In this document: positions 16,925-26,628 of the stretch, piece after piece
Position numbering within the stretch: position 1 is the first letter of the stretch
Layout of the letters: every line of letters begins with the position of its first letter
From: Helicobacter monodelphidis
GTDB taxonomy: Bacteria; Campylobacterota; Campylobacteria; Campylobacterales; Helicobacteraceae
Length of the DNA stretch: 64,000 nt
Direction of reading: 5' to 3'
NCBI RefSeq assembly: GCF_003288845.1
Contig: NZ_NHYN01000004.1
Coordinates: 1-64,000 of the forward strand
Notes under the pieces: generated by a model
Told to the model about the DNA's origin: nothing
Seen by the model: only the letters and a program-made list of their open reading frames with translations
Database searches by the model: none
Made by a program: the position numbers and the translations under genes

Positions 16925-17414
16925 AGAAAAAAAGGCGATGAGAAAGTGGCAGAAAAAATTCTAAGATTTGGTTTGATGGAATAATTTCATTATTCTTACC
17001 TAAGAATACTTCTATTTGAATGCCCCTTTGTCTTAATATTTTGAAATGTTGTTGCTGAAACTGATATGTAACAATTGCACTCCATTCCTGCGGACTTAAA
17101 AGAGTTTTTTTTAGAAAGGGTTGCATTCTATCTGAAAAATGGCATCTTTCTAGGAATCTATGAATATATTTTGTTGGATTTTGAGTAAATTGTTCACATT
17201 CTCGTTGTTTTTGTTTTGAACTTTGATTTTGAAAAAACAAAGGGGAAAGTAAGCAAAGGCGATCAATACGTTTTGTTGAGTGCAAGGCATATTCCAATGC
17301 TTTTTGTGTACCACATCCAAAACCAATCACATCGTAAAAATGTGGGCATAATACTTCTAGGGGTTCAAAAATTGAAAATTCATTTTCAAGAAAAAAATCA
17401 CTAAAATAAATCAT
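16881..17414 (-). CDS. BioV-like alpha/beta hydrolase, catalytic residues apparently lost
   Basis: 177 residues. Resembles the Helicobacter-specific pimeloyl-ACP methyl ester esterase BioV (biotin synthesis): short N-terminus MIYFSDFF, DVIGFGCGTQKALEYAL, RIDRLCLLSPLFFQNQ. The nucleophile elbow is expected as G-F-S-x-G, but here position 33 is Gly (GFGCGT, Cys at 34). The acid position is GKNNEIIP with Asn at 141-142 where Asp is usual, and the His position is QAGYFLTH with Tyr at 169. So all three triad residues seem replaced. Either the gene now has another role or it is decaying while the frame stays open. It abuts the tgt stop codon (TAG then ATG). Family call from memory; the substitutions are read directly. 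Confidence 0.65.
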   Translation of the reverse strand: MIYFSDFFLENEFSIFEPLEVLCPHFYDVIGFGCGTQKALEYALHSTKRIDRLCLLSPLFFQNQSSKQKQRECEQFTQNPTKYIHRFLERCHFSDRMQPFLKKTLLSPQEWSAIVTYQFQQQHFKILRQRGIQIEVFLGKNNEIIPSNQILEFFLPLSHRLFFFNQAGYFLTHIPQK

Positions 17415-18563
17415 CTAAGCATCATATTTTGGAGGGAGTGTTCCTCTTTGATTATAGAAATTCAAGCGAAACTTTAAAAACTGATGGTTTAAAATAGCTT
17501 CTCTAGCAAGAGTAACTAGATTTAAATAATAATGTAAATTGTGAATAGAAGCAAGGCGATAGTAACTCATTTCCCCTGCCTTAAACAAATGGTTAAGGTA
17601 GCCTCTGCTATGGTTTTTGCAAGTATAGCATGAACATTGTAAATCAATAGGGTTTGAATCCCTTTTGTATGCTTGATTCTTGATTGATAGTTTACCCTCA
17701 TGTGTGAAAAGTGTGCCATTTCTTGCATTACGTGTAGGCATCACACAATCAAACATATCAACGCCTTGATGTATGCCCTCAATAATATCTTCAGGAGTAC
17801 CAACACCCATTAGATAACGCGGTTTATGGGGGGGCATAAAAGTAGTTGTGAATGCGATGGTTTCATACATTTCAAGATTGGATTCACCAACAGCCAATCC
17901 ACCGATAGCATACCCGTCAAAAGGGAGAGAAGTTAAAGCTTGTGCAGAAGATTTTCGAAAATATTTATCCGTTCCACCTTGAATAATAGCAAAAATATTG
18001 TTTTGCAAACCCATACCTCGTTGTTGCATTTTTTGGTGATAGAGGATAGAAGATTCGGCCCAATAGTTTGTACGTTCAATAGACTGTTTGATTCTTTCTT
18101 GTGTTGCAGGCAAGCTAATTAAGTCATCAAGAACCATCATTATATCGCTATTAAGGTGGTATTGTATATCTAATACTTTTTGGGGTGTGAAAAGATGCTT
18201 AGAACCATCAATGTGGCTTTTAAATAAAATACCTTCCTTTTGATGAGTGATATTTTTAGATAAGCTAAAGGCTTGAAATCCTCCGCTATCTGTTAAAAAA
18301 TTGCGTGGAAAACCGCTAAAGCAGTGCAAACCCCCTAACTCTTGGATAATTTTTTCACCCGGTCGCAAATAAAGATGATAAGTATTTGCTAAGATAATTT
18401 GTGCATTCAGACTCAAAAGATCATTAAAATCAAGAGCTTTTACACTTGCTTGTGTTCCTACAGGCATAAAAATAGGGGTGAGAACCTCACCATGTGCAGT
18501 TTTTATGCTTAATGCCCTTGCTTTTGTTTGTTCTGTAAGTTCCTGCTGAACGCAAACTTCCAT
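17415..18563 (-). CDS. tgt: Queuine tRNA-guanine transglycosylase Tgt
   Basis: 382 residues. Exchanges guanine 34 for preQ1 in GUN-anticodon tRNAs, the step before QueA (54604-55638). Catalytic acid in [11 protein letters not shown], nucleophile Asp in [15 protein letters not shown], and zinc ligands in [18 protein letters not shown] take the ATG at 18563, which overlaps the stop of the antiporter gene (TGATG); a TTG one codon upstream is in frame. Confidence 0.96.
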   Translation of the reverse strand: MEVCVQQELTEQTKARALSIKTAHGEVLTPIFMPVGTQASVKALDFNDLLSLNAQIILANTYHLYLRPGEKIIQELGGLHCFSGFPRNFLTDSGGFQAFSLSKNITHQKEGILFKSHIDGSKHLFTPQKVLDIQYHLNSDIMMVLDDLISLPATQERIKQSIERTNYWAESSILYHQKMQQRGMGLQNNIFAIIQGGTDKYFRKSSAQALTSLPFDGYAIGGLAVGESNLEMYETIAFTTTFMPPHKPRYLMGVGTPEDIIEGIHQGVDMFDCVMPTRNARNGTLFTHEGKLSIKNQAYKRDSNPIDLQCSCYTCKNHSRGYLNHLFKAGEMSYYRLASIHNLHYYLNLVTLAREAILNHQFLKFRLNFYNQRGTLPPKYDA

Positions 18564-19840
18564 CAATTCTTTTCCGTATCCGAAGTATTTTTAGGGGCTG
18601 GTGGAGGAAGAGCCGCAATTTTTTGATTTTCTTGCGGGTTTTCGATAATGCCAAAGAGTTTTGCAAACAGAGGTAATGTACTTCCTTGCAATAACACAGA
18701 CACAATAACCATAAAGAAAACAACATCAAAAATTAAGCTCGCACTAGGTAGTTTCTCTACAAAGGGGTAGGTAGCAAGCACAATTGGCACGGCACCCCTA
18801 AGTCCGACCCATGAAATAAAAAGTTTCTCTTTTATGCTAAATTTGCTACGAATCAGCGGTAAAAATACCCCAATGGGACGAGCAATAAATATCAAACAAA
18901 ATGCTAATAATAATGCTTGAATAGCAACTGATGGGAGTTGAGATGGGAATACGAGTAGCCCCAATGTTAAAAACACAATAATTTGCATCATCCATGCAAT
19001 GGCGTCATGAAATGACATGATATTTTGCTTGTACGGAAAAATATAGCGATTTGTTACTATTCCTGCAAGGTAAATTGTTAAGAATCCATTTCCACCCAGT
19101 GCGGTGCTACACCCATAAATGACAAGTAGCCACGCTACACTTAAAAGAGGGTATAATCCGGGTTGACTAACCTTAAATCTTTGACAAACGCGTGGAAATA
19201 AATAGCCAAACAGAATTCCTAGTGCACCGCCTATGATGAACTGCCACGCAAATTTCCATAACATACTTGCAATAGGTAAGGTTTCTCCAGCACTTAAGGT
19301 AATAATTTGTAAAACAGTGAGGGTGAGAAAGATCGCCATAGGGTCATTACTTCCAGATTCAAGCTCTAAAAGTGGACTAATATTGTTCTTTAATGCTAAA
19401 TTTTGCGTACGTAGGATTGCAAAAACTGCTGCCGCGTCTGTTGAAGATACGATGGCTCCTAAAAGTAGGGATTCTAAAAAGTCAAAATCTAAAATCACAA
19501 AAGAGAATAGGGCAACAACGAGTGCGGTAACCAAAACGCCAACAGTAGCTAAAATTGCACCTTCCTTGATGACGGGTTTAATTTCGCTGAAGACGGTTGC
19601 AAGCCCACCGTCATATAAGATGAAAAGGAGAGCGATCGAACCAATTGTTTGTGCAAGTATGGGGTTATCAAAGGAGATGCCCAAAAATCCTTCACTTCCC
19701 ATAAACATTCCCAATGCAAGGAATATGATGAGTAATGGGACACCAAAACGTTCAGAGAGGCGACTTGCATAAACGCTTACCGCCAGAATAATGCCCACAA
19801 CGATGATATAGATATGCAAATTTGCACTGATACTTTCCAT
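18563..19840 (-). CDS. Cation/proton antiporter of the CPA1 family (NhaP2/CvrA-like)
   Basis: 425 residues with about 12 hydrophobic spans. Typical for CPA1 potassium or sodium/proton antiporters: [50 protein letters not shown] (transport Asp) and [16 protein letters not shown], and later [17 protein letters not shown]. The C-terminal TrkA-C / regulatory part of the longer NhaP2 form is missing; the protein ends with a short Pro-rich tail. Ion choice cannot be read. Divergent from the chemoreceptor gene, co-oriented with tgt. Confidence 0.9.
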   Translation of the reverse strand: MESISANLHIYIIVVGIILAVSVYASRLSERFGVPLLIIFLALGMFMGSEGFLGISFDNPILAQTIGSIALLFILYDGGLATVFSEIKPVIKEGAILATVGVLVTALVVALFSFVILDFDFLESLLLGAIVSSTDAAAVFAILRTQNLALKNNISPLLELESGSNDPMAIFLTLTVLQIITLSAGETLPIASMLWKFAWQFIIGGALGILFGYLFPRVCQRFKVSQPGLYPLLSVAWLLVIYGCSTALGGNGFLTIYLAGIVTNRYIFPYKQNIMSFHDAIAWMMQIIVFLTLGLLVFPSQLPSVAIQALLLAFCLIFIARPIGVFLPLIRSKFSIKEKLFISWVGLRGAVPIVLATYPFVEKLPSASLIFDVVFFMVIVSVLLQGSTLPLFAKLFGIIENPQENQKIAALPPPAPKNTSDTEKN

Positions 19841-20175
19841 ATAAGCCCGCCTTTATAAAGTTTGGAAGTCATTTGTTCTCAATATACAAGGTAGGCACTT
19901 TTAAAAAATGTTGCATTGTATTATGAGTTCAATTTAAACTGAATTTATTTTATCCTATAACGCCTTAAATTCTTATATTGTAATCGGTAAATTTGATTCT
20001 TTGGTCCTAGTAGTTATTAATAATTGTTAGATAATTTTTACTTCATCAATAGTAATTAAATTTATTAATTTTTAATATAATTGCTTTTACACAAAAAAAT
20101 AAATTCTTTTTAATTAGAATTTATGCCATTTTTCGATATAGTCGGATATATTTTAGGGACAAAGGAGTTAGACGA
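19841..20175. other. Divergent intergenic region, 335 bp
   Basis: Very AT-rich spacer between the antiporter and chemoreceptor genes. Apart from the sigma-28-like element listed separately and a strong ribosome site (AAAGGAG) at its right end, I see no gene, RNA or repeat in it. Confidence 0.6.
20111..20138 (+). promoter_or_regulatory. Possible sigma-28 (FliA) promoter of the chemoreceptor gene
   Basis: TAAT, 16 nt, TTTCGATA resembles the flagellar/chemotaxis consensus TAAA-N15-GCCGATAA, with CGATA matching exactly. It sits 38 bp before the ATG. The fit of the -35 half is weak; the gene's role in chemotaxis is the main support. Confidence 0.4.
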
Positions 20176-21510
20176 ATGTTGATAACCCTAATAAGTATAT
20201 TTGCATGTTTAGCGGTGATTGTTTCTTTTTTTATGATTATTCGCTTAAATAAAATAGAGGCAAAGGTGAACAGAATCCACGATACACTTCAAAAAGCGTT
20301 AGATGGGGATTTTCAGGCAAGAGTTACATATATAGAAGGGCAAAGTAAACTAGATCAGGTTGGCTTTAAAGTTAATACTTTACTGGATCAACTTGAATTG
20401 TATTTGAAGGAAGTGAATGCAACAATTAAGTGTGCTGTGCAGGATAAAACATTTAAAGAAATTGCGACAACAGGCTTGAGTGCGATGTTTGTGAACGCAA
20501 GTCAGGAAATTAATCAAGATGTACGCAATATGCAACATGGTTCACTTGAAGAGGATTCTTCAATGCCACTGGTTTGCCGCTTAAATGAGGTCAATCAAAA
20601 TAAGGAGCAGTTAACTTATCTTCAAACGAGTTTTAAAACAAGTGTAGATAATCTGGAGGAAATTGGCTCATCAATTCATTCCGCTGCAGAAAGTACAAAT
20701 TCAAGACTGCAAGATATTGAAGAAGTTGTAGGTAGTTTGGATACATTAACAGGTTTTATTAGTGCGAATAATGAAGCAACTAAAATGCTAATGAGTCGTT
20801 CAGCTGAAATTAATTCTGTAATTGATTTAATTAACGATATTTCCGACCAAACAAATCTTTTAGCTCTAAATGCGGCAATTGAGGCGGCGAGAGCTGGAGA
20901 ATATGGTAGAGGATTTGCAGTTGTTGCAGAGGAAGTGCGTAAGCTTGCAGAGCATACACAGAAGGCAACAAGTGAAATTCGTAGTTCTATTCAAATACTT
21001 CAACAAGATAGTGGTGATATTTATAGCAACTCTGAAGAAATGCAAGAGCATATTGAGGCTTTTAATACAGTCATGCATTCTTTTAGGGAAACACTCATTA
21101 ACTTGAATGATTCTACAAAGGAAGTGAATCTTTCTTTGTCATGCGTTAAGAATCGTTTATTTTTGAATTTGATTATGGTTGACCATATTCTCTTTAAGAA
21201 TAATGCCTATGCAATAGCAACAGCAGGTAATAAAGACAAAGTTACCCTACCTTTGCATACAGAGTGTCGTTTTGGAAAATGGTATTTGGGAGATGGGCAG
21301 AAGATTTTTGGGCAAAGTCAAACTTTCAAAAATATTGACCCTCACCATGCAAAGGTGCATGATAACGCACAGGCAGCATTGAATTGTATTAATGATCAAT
21401 CTGGAAACAATAAAGTTATCCAGCACTTTTCTGTGATGGAAGAGGCTTCCCAAAATCTTTTTGTACTCATGGAGCAGTTGGCTGATGAAGGGCGACAGTG
21501 CCTAAATTAG
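20176..21510 (+). CDS. Methyl-accepting chemoreceptor with C-terminal CZB zinc domain
   Basis: 444 residues. One N-terminal membrane helix (residues 1-23), no periplasmic sensor, a short HAMP-like region, then the signalling hairpin with the conserved tip [19 protein letters not shown] and [16 protein letters not shown]. The C-terminal part is a CZB domain: His in [21 protein letters not shown] (Cys ligand) and PHHAKVHD (His ligands), which binds zinc in the 3His/1Cys manner. H. pylori TlpD has the same domain pair without the membrane helix (known), and CZB domains sense hypochlorous acid or zinc. Its 3' end overlaps the convergent membrane-protein gene by 4 bp. Confidence 0.92.
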   Translation: MLITLISIFACLAVIVSFFMIIRLNKIEAKVNRIHDTLQKALDGDFQARVTYIEGQSKLDQVGFKVNTLLDQLELYLKEVNATIKCAVQDKTFKEIATTGLSAMFVNASQEINQDVRNMQHGSLEEDSSMPLVCRLNEVNQNKEQLTYLQTSFKTSVDNLEEIGSSIHSAAESTNSRLQDIEEVVGSLDTLTGFISANNEATKMLMSRSAEINSVIDLINDISDQTNLLALNAAIEAARAGEYGRGFAVVAEEVRKLAEHTQKATSEIRSSIQILQQDSGDIYSNSEEMQEHIEAFNTVMHSFRETLINLNDSTKEVNLSLSCVKNRLFLNLIMVDHILFKNNAYAIATAGNKDKVTLPLHTECRFGKWYLGDGQKIFGQSQTFKNIDPHHAKVHDNAQAALNCINDQSGNNKVIQHFSVMEEASQNLFVLMEQLADEGRQCLN

Positions 21511-22205
21511 TGATGTTTCATCATCATAGATGTTCCTGCATCCATTAGTAGGAACATTGATCCTTTATAAATCATTAGACAGGCAAAAGCAATGAGTAAA
21601 ATGGCTATGATTTTAAGAATGGTGTTGCGGTAACGCATAGAGCTAATTTTGCTAGAAAAAAAGCCTAACAATAGCATAACAGGTAGGGTGCTTAAACCAA
21701 AAGCAAACATACCTATGCCTCCCCAAATATAGCTACCGCTTCCGGCTGCTGTTAAAAGTGCCGTATAAACAAGTCCACATGGCAGTAAGCCATTAGCTAA
21801 ACCAAGCAGAAAAATTCCTATCATACCTTTTTGTGAAAAAGCATATTGAAAAAATGTCTCAACAGGAAGAATATCTTTTAAAAAATTCTCGACTTTTAGT
21901 AAAAAACGACTTTTTCCTAGCAAAGAAACACCAATAAGCAATAAAATAATGCCTAGCACGACAAAAAATATACCCTTAATGTGTATATTAATGGTGAGTG
22001 CTTGTCCTAATCCCCCAACAATAATGCCTAGTAAAGTATAGGAGCTTAAACGTCCCAGCGAATAGAGAGTATGCCCTAAAATTTGGCGATTTTGCAAAGC
22101 ATGGCTATAGCTTAGCACAAAACCACCACACATTCCAATGCAATGCCCTATGCTACCGCCAAAACCAAGAATAATCAACGCCCAAAGGTTAATGGTGACA
22201 TCCAT
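21507..22205 (-). CDS. DsbD_2 / TauE-like inner membrane protein
   Basis: 232 residues, about six membrane spans. Two conserved Cys sites: [18 protein letters not shown] near residue 20-36 and [17 protein letters not shown] near 134-150, which is the pattern of the sulfite exporter TauE / UreH-like (DsbD second domain) family. Members often serve in copper or thiol supply to cytochrome oxidase assembly, but the substrate is not known. C-terminal tail ends in Met/His-rich MMMKHH, which may bind metal. Monocistronic. Confidence 0.8.
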   Translation of the reverse strand: MDVTINLWALIILGFGGSIGHCIGMCGGFVLSYSHALQNRQILGHTLYSLGRLSSYTLLGIIVGGLGQALTINIHIKGIFFVVLGIILLLIGVSLLGKSRFLLKVENFLKDILPVETFFQYAFSQKGMIGIFLLGLANGLLPCGLVYTALLTAAGSGSYIWGGIGMFAFGLSTLPVMLLLGFFSSKISSMRYRNTILKIIAILLIAFACLMIYKGSMFLLMDAGTSMMMKHH

Positions 22206-22392
22206 GTTCGTCTCCTAGTATTATGATTTTTGTCGTGTGGATTGTATACTCCTTGTGCAATTTCATTAAAATGAATGTATCCTTCTTAATTTTGTATATA
22301 TCAAAGTCTATCCGTTATTGTATGATTGTTGGTGTTATAAAAGACATTTAATGATAAAAGTAGCAGGAATAATTTTCTTCAAGAGGCTTACC

Positions 22393-22806
22393 TTATCTGA
22401 TACCAATAAGAATATTACTTGCTTTAACAATCACTTTTACTTCATCATCTTCTTTAAGATTTAAGTCAGAAAGAGCATTTAATGTAATGATGCTTGTAAT
22501 GGTTTGTGTGCCGACCTTAATCCTTACTTCAGCATTAACTGTCCCTCTTTGAATAGATTCAATTGTACCACTGAATTGATTTCTTGCACTAATTTTGAAT
22601 TCGCCAAGACCAATCAACACAGATGATGCCTTAATGATTGCAACAGCATTTGCACCTTCTTGTAAAGCAAGATTCTGACATGAACTATTAGTAATAATTG
22701 CTGTTATTTTTTCATTGCCGATTTCCAAGCAGACTTCGGTATTAACTGCTCCTTTTTGAATACGTATAATTTTGCCCTCTAGTTGATTTCTCGCACTAAT
22801 TTTCAT
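22393..22806 (-). CDS. Double-Mop molybdate-binding protein
   Basis: 137 residues made of two tandem Mop (TOBE) domains of about 68 residues each. Both begin with KISARNQ (residues 2-8 and about 70-76), and ITAIITNSS / ITSIITLNA and VAIIKASSVLIG / VKVIVKASNILIG repeat in register. Mop domains of this kind bind molybdate or tungstate and buffer it in the cytoplasm. Fits a cell that makes NapA. Starts behind AAGGAGAG. No ModE HTH domain is attached. Confidence 0.9.
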   Translation of the reverse strand: MKISARNQLEGKIIRIQKGAVNTEVCLEIGNEKITAIITNSSCQNLALQEGANAVAIIKASSVLIGLGEFKISARNQFSGTIESIQRGTVNAEVRIKVGTQTITSIITLNALSDLNLKEDDEVKVIVKASNILIGIR

Positions 22807-22911
22807 TGTAACGCTCTCCTTTTAATAACTACTAAACTGATATTATACCATGACCTTACTGAAAATGTGAGGTGATTGCAACAATTTGTATAATGTCGCG
22901 TCTACGGAGGA

Positions 22912-22935
22912 TGTGATTTCTTGAAAGAAATCACA
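22912..22935. repeat. 24-bp inverted repeat before the metE remnant
   Basis: TGTGATTTCT-TGAA-AGAAATCACA, a perfect 10-bp stem with a 4-nt loop, 22 bp upstream of the metE ATG. Could be an operator of the former metE promoter or a small stem-loop in its leader. No T-run follows, so a terminator is unlikely. Confidence 0.55.
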
Positions 22936-22957
22936 AAATTAATCTGAGGTTAAATAT

Positions 22958-23735
22958 ATGAATACAATAGGATTTCCAAGAATTGGTGAAAAACGAGAAT
23001 TAAAAAAGGCTTTAGAATCTTTAAAGATTCTAAAATAAAAATGGATAAAGAAATTTTAAGTTGGTTGAACTTTACAAAAGAAAAAGTGCGAGAATTAGAA
23101 CTTTTAGAATCCCTTTTTAGAAATGGGATAGTAGATTCTAATAAGGAAGCATACGAATTCAATAAAACTATCAATGATGGACGCAAACAATCACAAAAAA
23201 TTTATGATACAAAAGTGCGAGAAAGAATTGCGAATCTTGTTATCGCTGAACGAAAAGAATCTTTTCAAGCAAGAATTAAAATTCAAAGAAAAGAATTAGG
23301 CTACCTAGATCTTGTAACGACTACGATTAGAAGTTTTCCACAGACTCCATAGTTGCGTACATTGCGACAAAAATATAAAAAAGGTGAGATTGATACAGAT
23401 GCATACGAAAATGGAATCAAGGAATACATTTGAGGCAATGGATGCTGATGTGATTAGTATTGAGACTGCAAGAAGTGGTAATGAATTGCTAAAAGATATT
23501 TAAGTAAGTTGGATATGCAAATGGAGTTGGACAGGGTGTGTATGACATTCATAGCCCAAGAATCCCAAGTGTTGATGAAATATACAAGCAGATCAAGCTT
23601 TTACTTGAAGTTTTACCAAAAGAACAATTATGGATCAATCCAGATTGTGGGTTAAAAACAAGAAAACAGGAAGAAGTCAAGCCAAGTCTTAAGAATATGA
23701 TTGAAGCTACAAAAAAGATTCGATCTGAAGGTTAA
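22958..23735 (+). pseudogene. metE: Decayed metE (cobalamin-independent methionine synthase)
   Basis: Pieces of a MetE of about 755 residues are found in order but broken. MNTIGFPRIGEKRELKKAL (22958) is cut by a stop at about 23036. SWLNFTKEKVRELELLESL to YLDLVTTTIRSFPQTP (23041-23351) is followed by a stop, then KKGEIDTDAYENGIKEYI and a stop. AMDADVISIETARSGNELL follows, and after a frameshift [16 protein letters not shown] to PDCGLKTRK ends at 23735. Roughly two thirds of the coding length is deleted, including most of the substrate-binding region. The cell must make methionine another way or import it. A ribosome site (TGAGG) is still present. Confidence 0.93.
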
Positions 23736-23795
23736 GTTATTTTTTTAATAAAAATTTGTGTGTTAATACTTAAATTTAAACAAAGATAAATAGCG

Positions 23796-23814
23796 AGGGA
23801 TAGTTTTTATCCCT
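23796..23814 (-). terminator. Stem-loop at the end of the ABC operon
   Basis: AGGGATA-GTTTT-TATCCCT gives a perfect 7-bp stem that includes the stop codon of the ATPase gene. Read on the minus strand there is no strong U-run after it, so it may be a weak terminator or only protect the 3' end. Confidence 0.4.
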
Positions 23815-24547
23815 AATGAAAATCAAATAAATTAAGAAATTTTTTAGCACGTTGTGTTTGCGGGGCATCAAAAAAGTTATCAGGTTTGGCTAGTTCGATA
23901 ATTTGCCCCTCGTCCATAAAGATAATTCTGTCTGCAACTGCCCTTGCAAACCCCATCTCATGTGTTACAATTAACATGGTCATCCCTTCTTTTGCTAGAT
24001 TTAATATAACATCAAGCACTTCTCTTACAATTTCTGGATCAAGGGCGGCAGTAACTTCATCAAACAGCATAATTTTAGGATTTATACATAAACTTCGTAC
24101 AATTGCAATGCGTTGTTTTTGTCCGCCACTTAACTCTTTTGGAAAAGATTGAATTTTATGTAAAAGCCCCACTCGCTCAAGCCAGTATTTTACTTCCTCT
24201 AATACCTCTTGTTTATGGCGTTTTTGTACTTTCATTGGAGCTAATAAGAGATTATCTTGCACGCTAAGATGATCAAACAATTCATAAGATTGAAAAACCA
24301 TACCAACTTTTTGACGAATTTTTGTCCAATCCTTAAAATCTTTTGTAATGATTTGTCCCTCAATCTGAATACTACCCTCTGCAATTTCCTCTAGTCCATT
24401 AATGCAACGCAATAATGTTGATTTTCCGCAACCGCTGGGTCCTAAAATGACCACAACTTCTTTTTGTTTTACTTCTAAGCAAATATCTTTCAATACATGA
24501 TGGGTATGATAATATTTGTGTAAATTTTTAATTTCTAATATATTCAT
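23813..24547 (-). CDS. Polar amino acid ABC transporter ATPase (GlnQ type)
   Basis: 244 residues. Walker A GPSGCGKSTLLRCINGLE at about 36-53, Q-loop FQSYELFDHLSV, signature LSGGQKQRIAIVRSL and Walker B KIMLFDEVTAALDPE. The sequence is that of the glutamine/glutamate/histidine family. Powers the two permeases encoded directly upstream (1 bp between). No periplasmic binding protein gene lies in this cluster, so the substrate must be set by one encoded elsewhere. Confidence 0.93.
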   Translation of the reverse strand: MNILEIKNLHKYYHTHHVLKDICLEVKQKEVVVILGPSGCGKSTLLRCINGLEEIAEGSIQIEGQIITKDFKDWTKIRQKVGMVFQSYELFDHLSVQDNLLLAPMKVQKRHKQEVLEEVKYWLERVGLLHKIQSFPKELSGGQKQRIAIVRSLCINPKIMLFDEVTAALDPEIVREVLDVILNLAKEGMTMLIVTHEMGFARAVADRIIFMDEGQIIELAKPDNFFDAPQTQRAKKFLNLFDFH

Positions 24548-24548
24548 T

Positions 24549-25205
24549 CTAGCTCCATTTTTGTTCTAATTTTTTTGAATAGAGTGTGATAGGATAACAA
24601 ATTAAGAAAAAAATAAAAAATATTAATCCATAAACCATCAAGGGGGCGTAAACATATTTATGATTAAATTCAATAATTTGTTTTCCTACCGCAACAAGCT
24701 CTACAACCCCAATTAAATAGGCAAAGGTTGTGCTTTTTATCATTCTTGTAAAAAGGTTCATGCTCATGGGTGTTAAACGTCGAAAAGCTTGTGGGATAAT
24801 CACATAAAAATAAACTTCTGTGGAATGTAATCCAAGCGATAACCCAGCTTCGAATTGATGTTTTGGAATACTTTTTAAGCTTGCTCGTACCAAATCCATC
24901 ATTTCAAAAGTTCCCCAAAGGCTGAATACTAAAATCGCTGAGCTTATTGCACTCAAATTTAAACCAAACCAGCGAGAAAAACCAAAATAAACTAAAAATA
25001 ACCAAACAATCAAAGGCATAATGCGGACAAACTCTAAGCAAAAACGACACATGAGATAAAGCCATTGTTTTTGACTATTCATTAAAATTCCCAAAATCAA
25101 TCCAAAAAAAGATGAAACAGCAATACTCACAAAAGAAATTTCTAAAGTACTATAAAGTCCCTTCAGTAGTCTTTCTATGACAGGCAAAGAAAAAATTTCA
25201 AACAT
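24549..25205 (-). CDS. Amino acid ABC transporter permease 2
   Basis: 218 residues from the ATG at 25205 (a longer frame begins inside the previous gene). Membrane protein of the HisMQ type with five or so spans and the EAA loop QFEAGLSLGLHSTEVYFYVI that docks on the ATPase. FVRIMPLIVWLFLVYFG near the middle is typical. Overlaps the first permease gene by 8 bp. Confidence 0.9.
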   Translation of the reverse strand: MFEIFSLPVIERLLKGLYSTLEISFVSIAVSSFFGLILGILMNSQKQWLYLMCRFCLEFVRIMPLIVWLFLVYFGFSRWFGLNLSAISSAILVFSLWGTFEMMDLVRASLKSIPKHQFEAGLSLGLHSTEVYFYVIIPQAFRRLTPMSMNLFTRMIKSTTFAYLIGVVELVAVGKQIIEFNHKYVYAPLMVYGLIFFIFFLICYPITLYSKKLEQKWS

Positions 25206-25845
25206 GTGCAAGCCTTTTTTCAAAACGATTTAATATCAAAGATAAAGGAAGAATGATACATAAATAACTTATAAAAAGCATTAGTAATAATTCATTTGTT
25301 TTTGATGTGATGGCTTGAATGCTTGTCATTGTATGCACCAAATCAGGTAGTGCAATAATCGTCACCACTGAAGTTTCTTTAAATAAAAAGATAATATTTG
25401 CACTAATGCTAGGCATTGCAACCGCTAAGGCTTGAGGTAAAATAATAAAACGAAAATTTTGAAATGGCGTTAGTCCTAACGCTGCTCCTGCCTCATATTG
25501 TTGTTTTTTAACAGATTCAAGTCCAGCACGAAAACTTTCTGCCATATATGAACCTCCTAAAAAACTAAGCCCAATGACTCCACAAGTGAAAGCAGAAAGG
25601 TCGATACCAAGCTTAACTAAACCATTATATAAGAAGAAAAGCTGAATGAGTAGAGGTGTATTGCGTGAAAATTCAATATAAACTCGATAAATTTTACTCA
25701 CAAAATGAATGTTTAAAAAAACCATTAATGCATAAAATAATCCAATTAGAATAGAAAAAAATATACCATAAAAGCTTAATTCAAGTGTCAGGAGAGCCGC
25801 CTTGACAAAAGCGGGAATGAAACGAATAATAAAGTCAATATCCAT
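25198..25845 (-). CDS. Amino acid ABC transporter permease 1
   Basis: 215 residues, HisMQ-type permease. EFSRNTPLLIQLFFLYNGL and the EAA loop QYEAGAALGLTPFQNFRFII are clear. Forms a heterodimer with the next permease. Starts 3 bp after trpC stops, so trpC and the importer form one transcript. Confidence 0.92.
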   Translation of the reverse strand: MDIDFIIRFIPAFVKAALLTLELSFYGIFFSILIGLFYALMVFLNIHFVSKIYRVYIEFSRNTPLLIQLFFLYNGLVKLGIDLSAFTCGVIGLSFLGGSYMAESFRAGLESVKKQQYEAGAALGLTPFQNFRFIILPQALAVAMPSISANIIFLFKETSVVTIIALPDLVHTMTSIQAITSKTNELLLMLFISYLCIILPLSLILNRFEKRLAHV

Positions 25846-25848
25846 TGG

Positions 25849-26628
25849 TTAATCCATAGAGTTTAAAGCAAGGATTGTTGCTTGTTGATTTTCTTGTTGC
25901 ATAAAAGATTCACCCACCAAGAAAGCATCAATGCCTATTTTAAGATATTCTTGAATCTGTTCTGAAGAATGCAGTTCAGACTCCGTAACAACAACCTTAC
26001 CTTTTGGAATCAATGGGGCTAATTTTTGGCTTAATTTCATATCTATACTCAAATCCTCCCAGTTTTGATGATTGATGCTAATCATATCTGCCCCTGCCGC
26101 AATAGCCTTGAGCAATTCTGTTTTTGAGTGGATTTCTACAAGTGGTTCTATTCCAAAACGACGTGAAAATGTAATAAGTTCTTGTAACTCCTTTTTTGAT
26201 AAAATTGTTGCGATTAATAGTAAAGAATCTGCCCCATACACTGCTGATTCCACAATTTGATAAGAATCAAAAATAAAATCTTTGCGTAAAATTGGTATTC
26301 TTAAAAACCGCTTAATCTGACTCAAATCTTCTAAGCTTCCTTGAAAAAAATCTTCCTCCGTACAGATAGAGATGGCTGTTGCTAAACCTAATTCATAATC
26401 TTGAGCAGTTTGTAATGGATTAAAATATTCTTTGGTGATACCTTTGCTTGGATTTGCTTTTTTAATTTCAGCAATAATGTTGATTCTATTTTGACACACT
26501 GCCCCTTTAAAATTGCGTGGTACAAAGGGATTATAAGGCAAAGAACGTCCAAGCCAATCTATGCTCATCTTTTTTTGTGCTTGTTTTAATCGCTCTTTTT
26601 TACACTTAAGGATTTCATCTAAAAGCAT
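25849..26628 (-). CDS. trpC: Indole-3-glycerol phosphate synthase TrpC, with unusual active-site residues
   Basis: 259 residues, single-domain TrpC (no TrpF fused). Closes the indole ring in tryptophan synthesis. Catalytic Glu54 and Lys56 (AEIKKANPSKG), Lys116 (ILRKDF), Glu165 (PLVEIHS) and Asn186 are present. Three places differ from the usual motif: Asn59 where Ser is normal in AEIKKASP, Gln188 where Arg is normal after the Asn (SINHQNW instead of GINNRDL), and Glu218 where Gly is normal (ESEL instead of ESGI, a phosphate site). The other trp genes are not beside it. It may be a diverged or weakly active enzyme. Positions were aligned by eye. Confidence 0.88.
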   Translation of the reverse strand: MLLDEILKCKKERLKQAQKKMSIDWLGRSLPYNPFVPRNFKGAVCQNRINIIAEIKKANPSKGITKEYFNPLQTAQDYELGLATAISICTEEDFFQGSLEDLSQIKRFLRIPILRKDFIFDSYQIVESAVYGADSLLLIATILSKKELQELITFSRRFGIEPLVEIHSKTELLKAIAAGADMISINHQNWEDLSIDMKLSQKLAPLIPKGKVVVTESELHSSEQIQEYLKIGIDAFLVGESFMQQENQQATILALNSMD

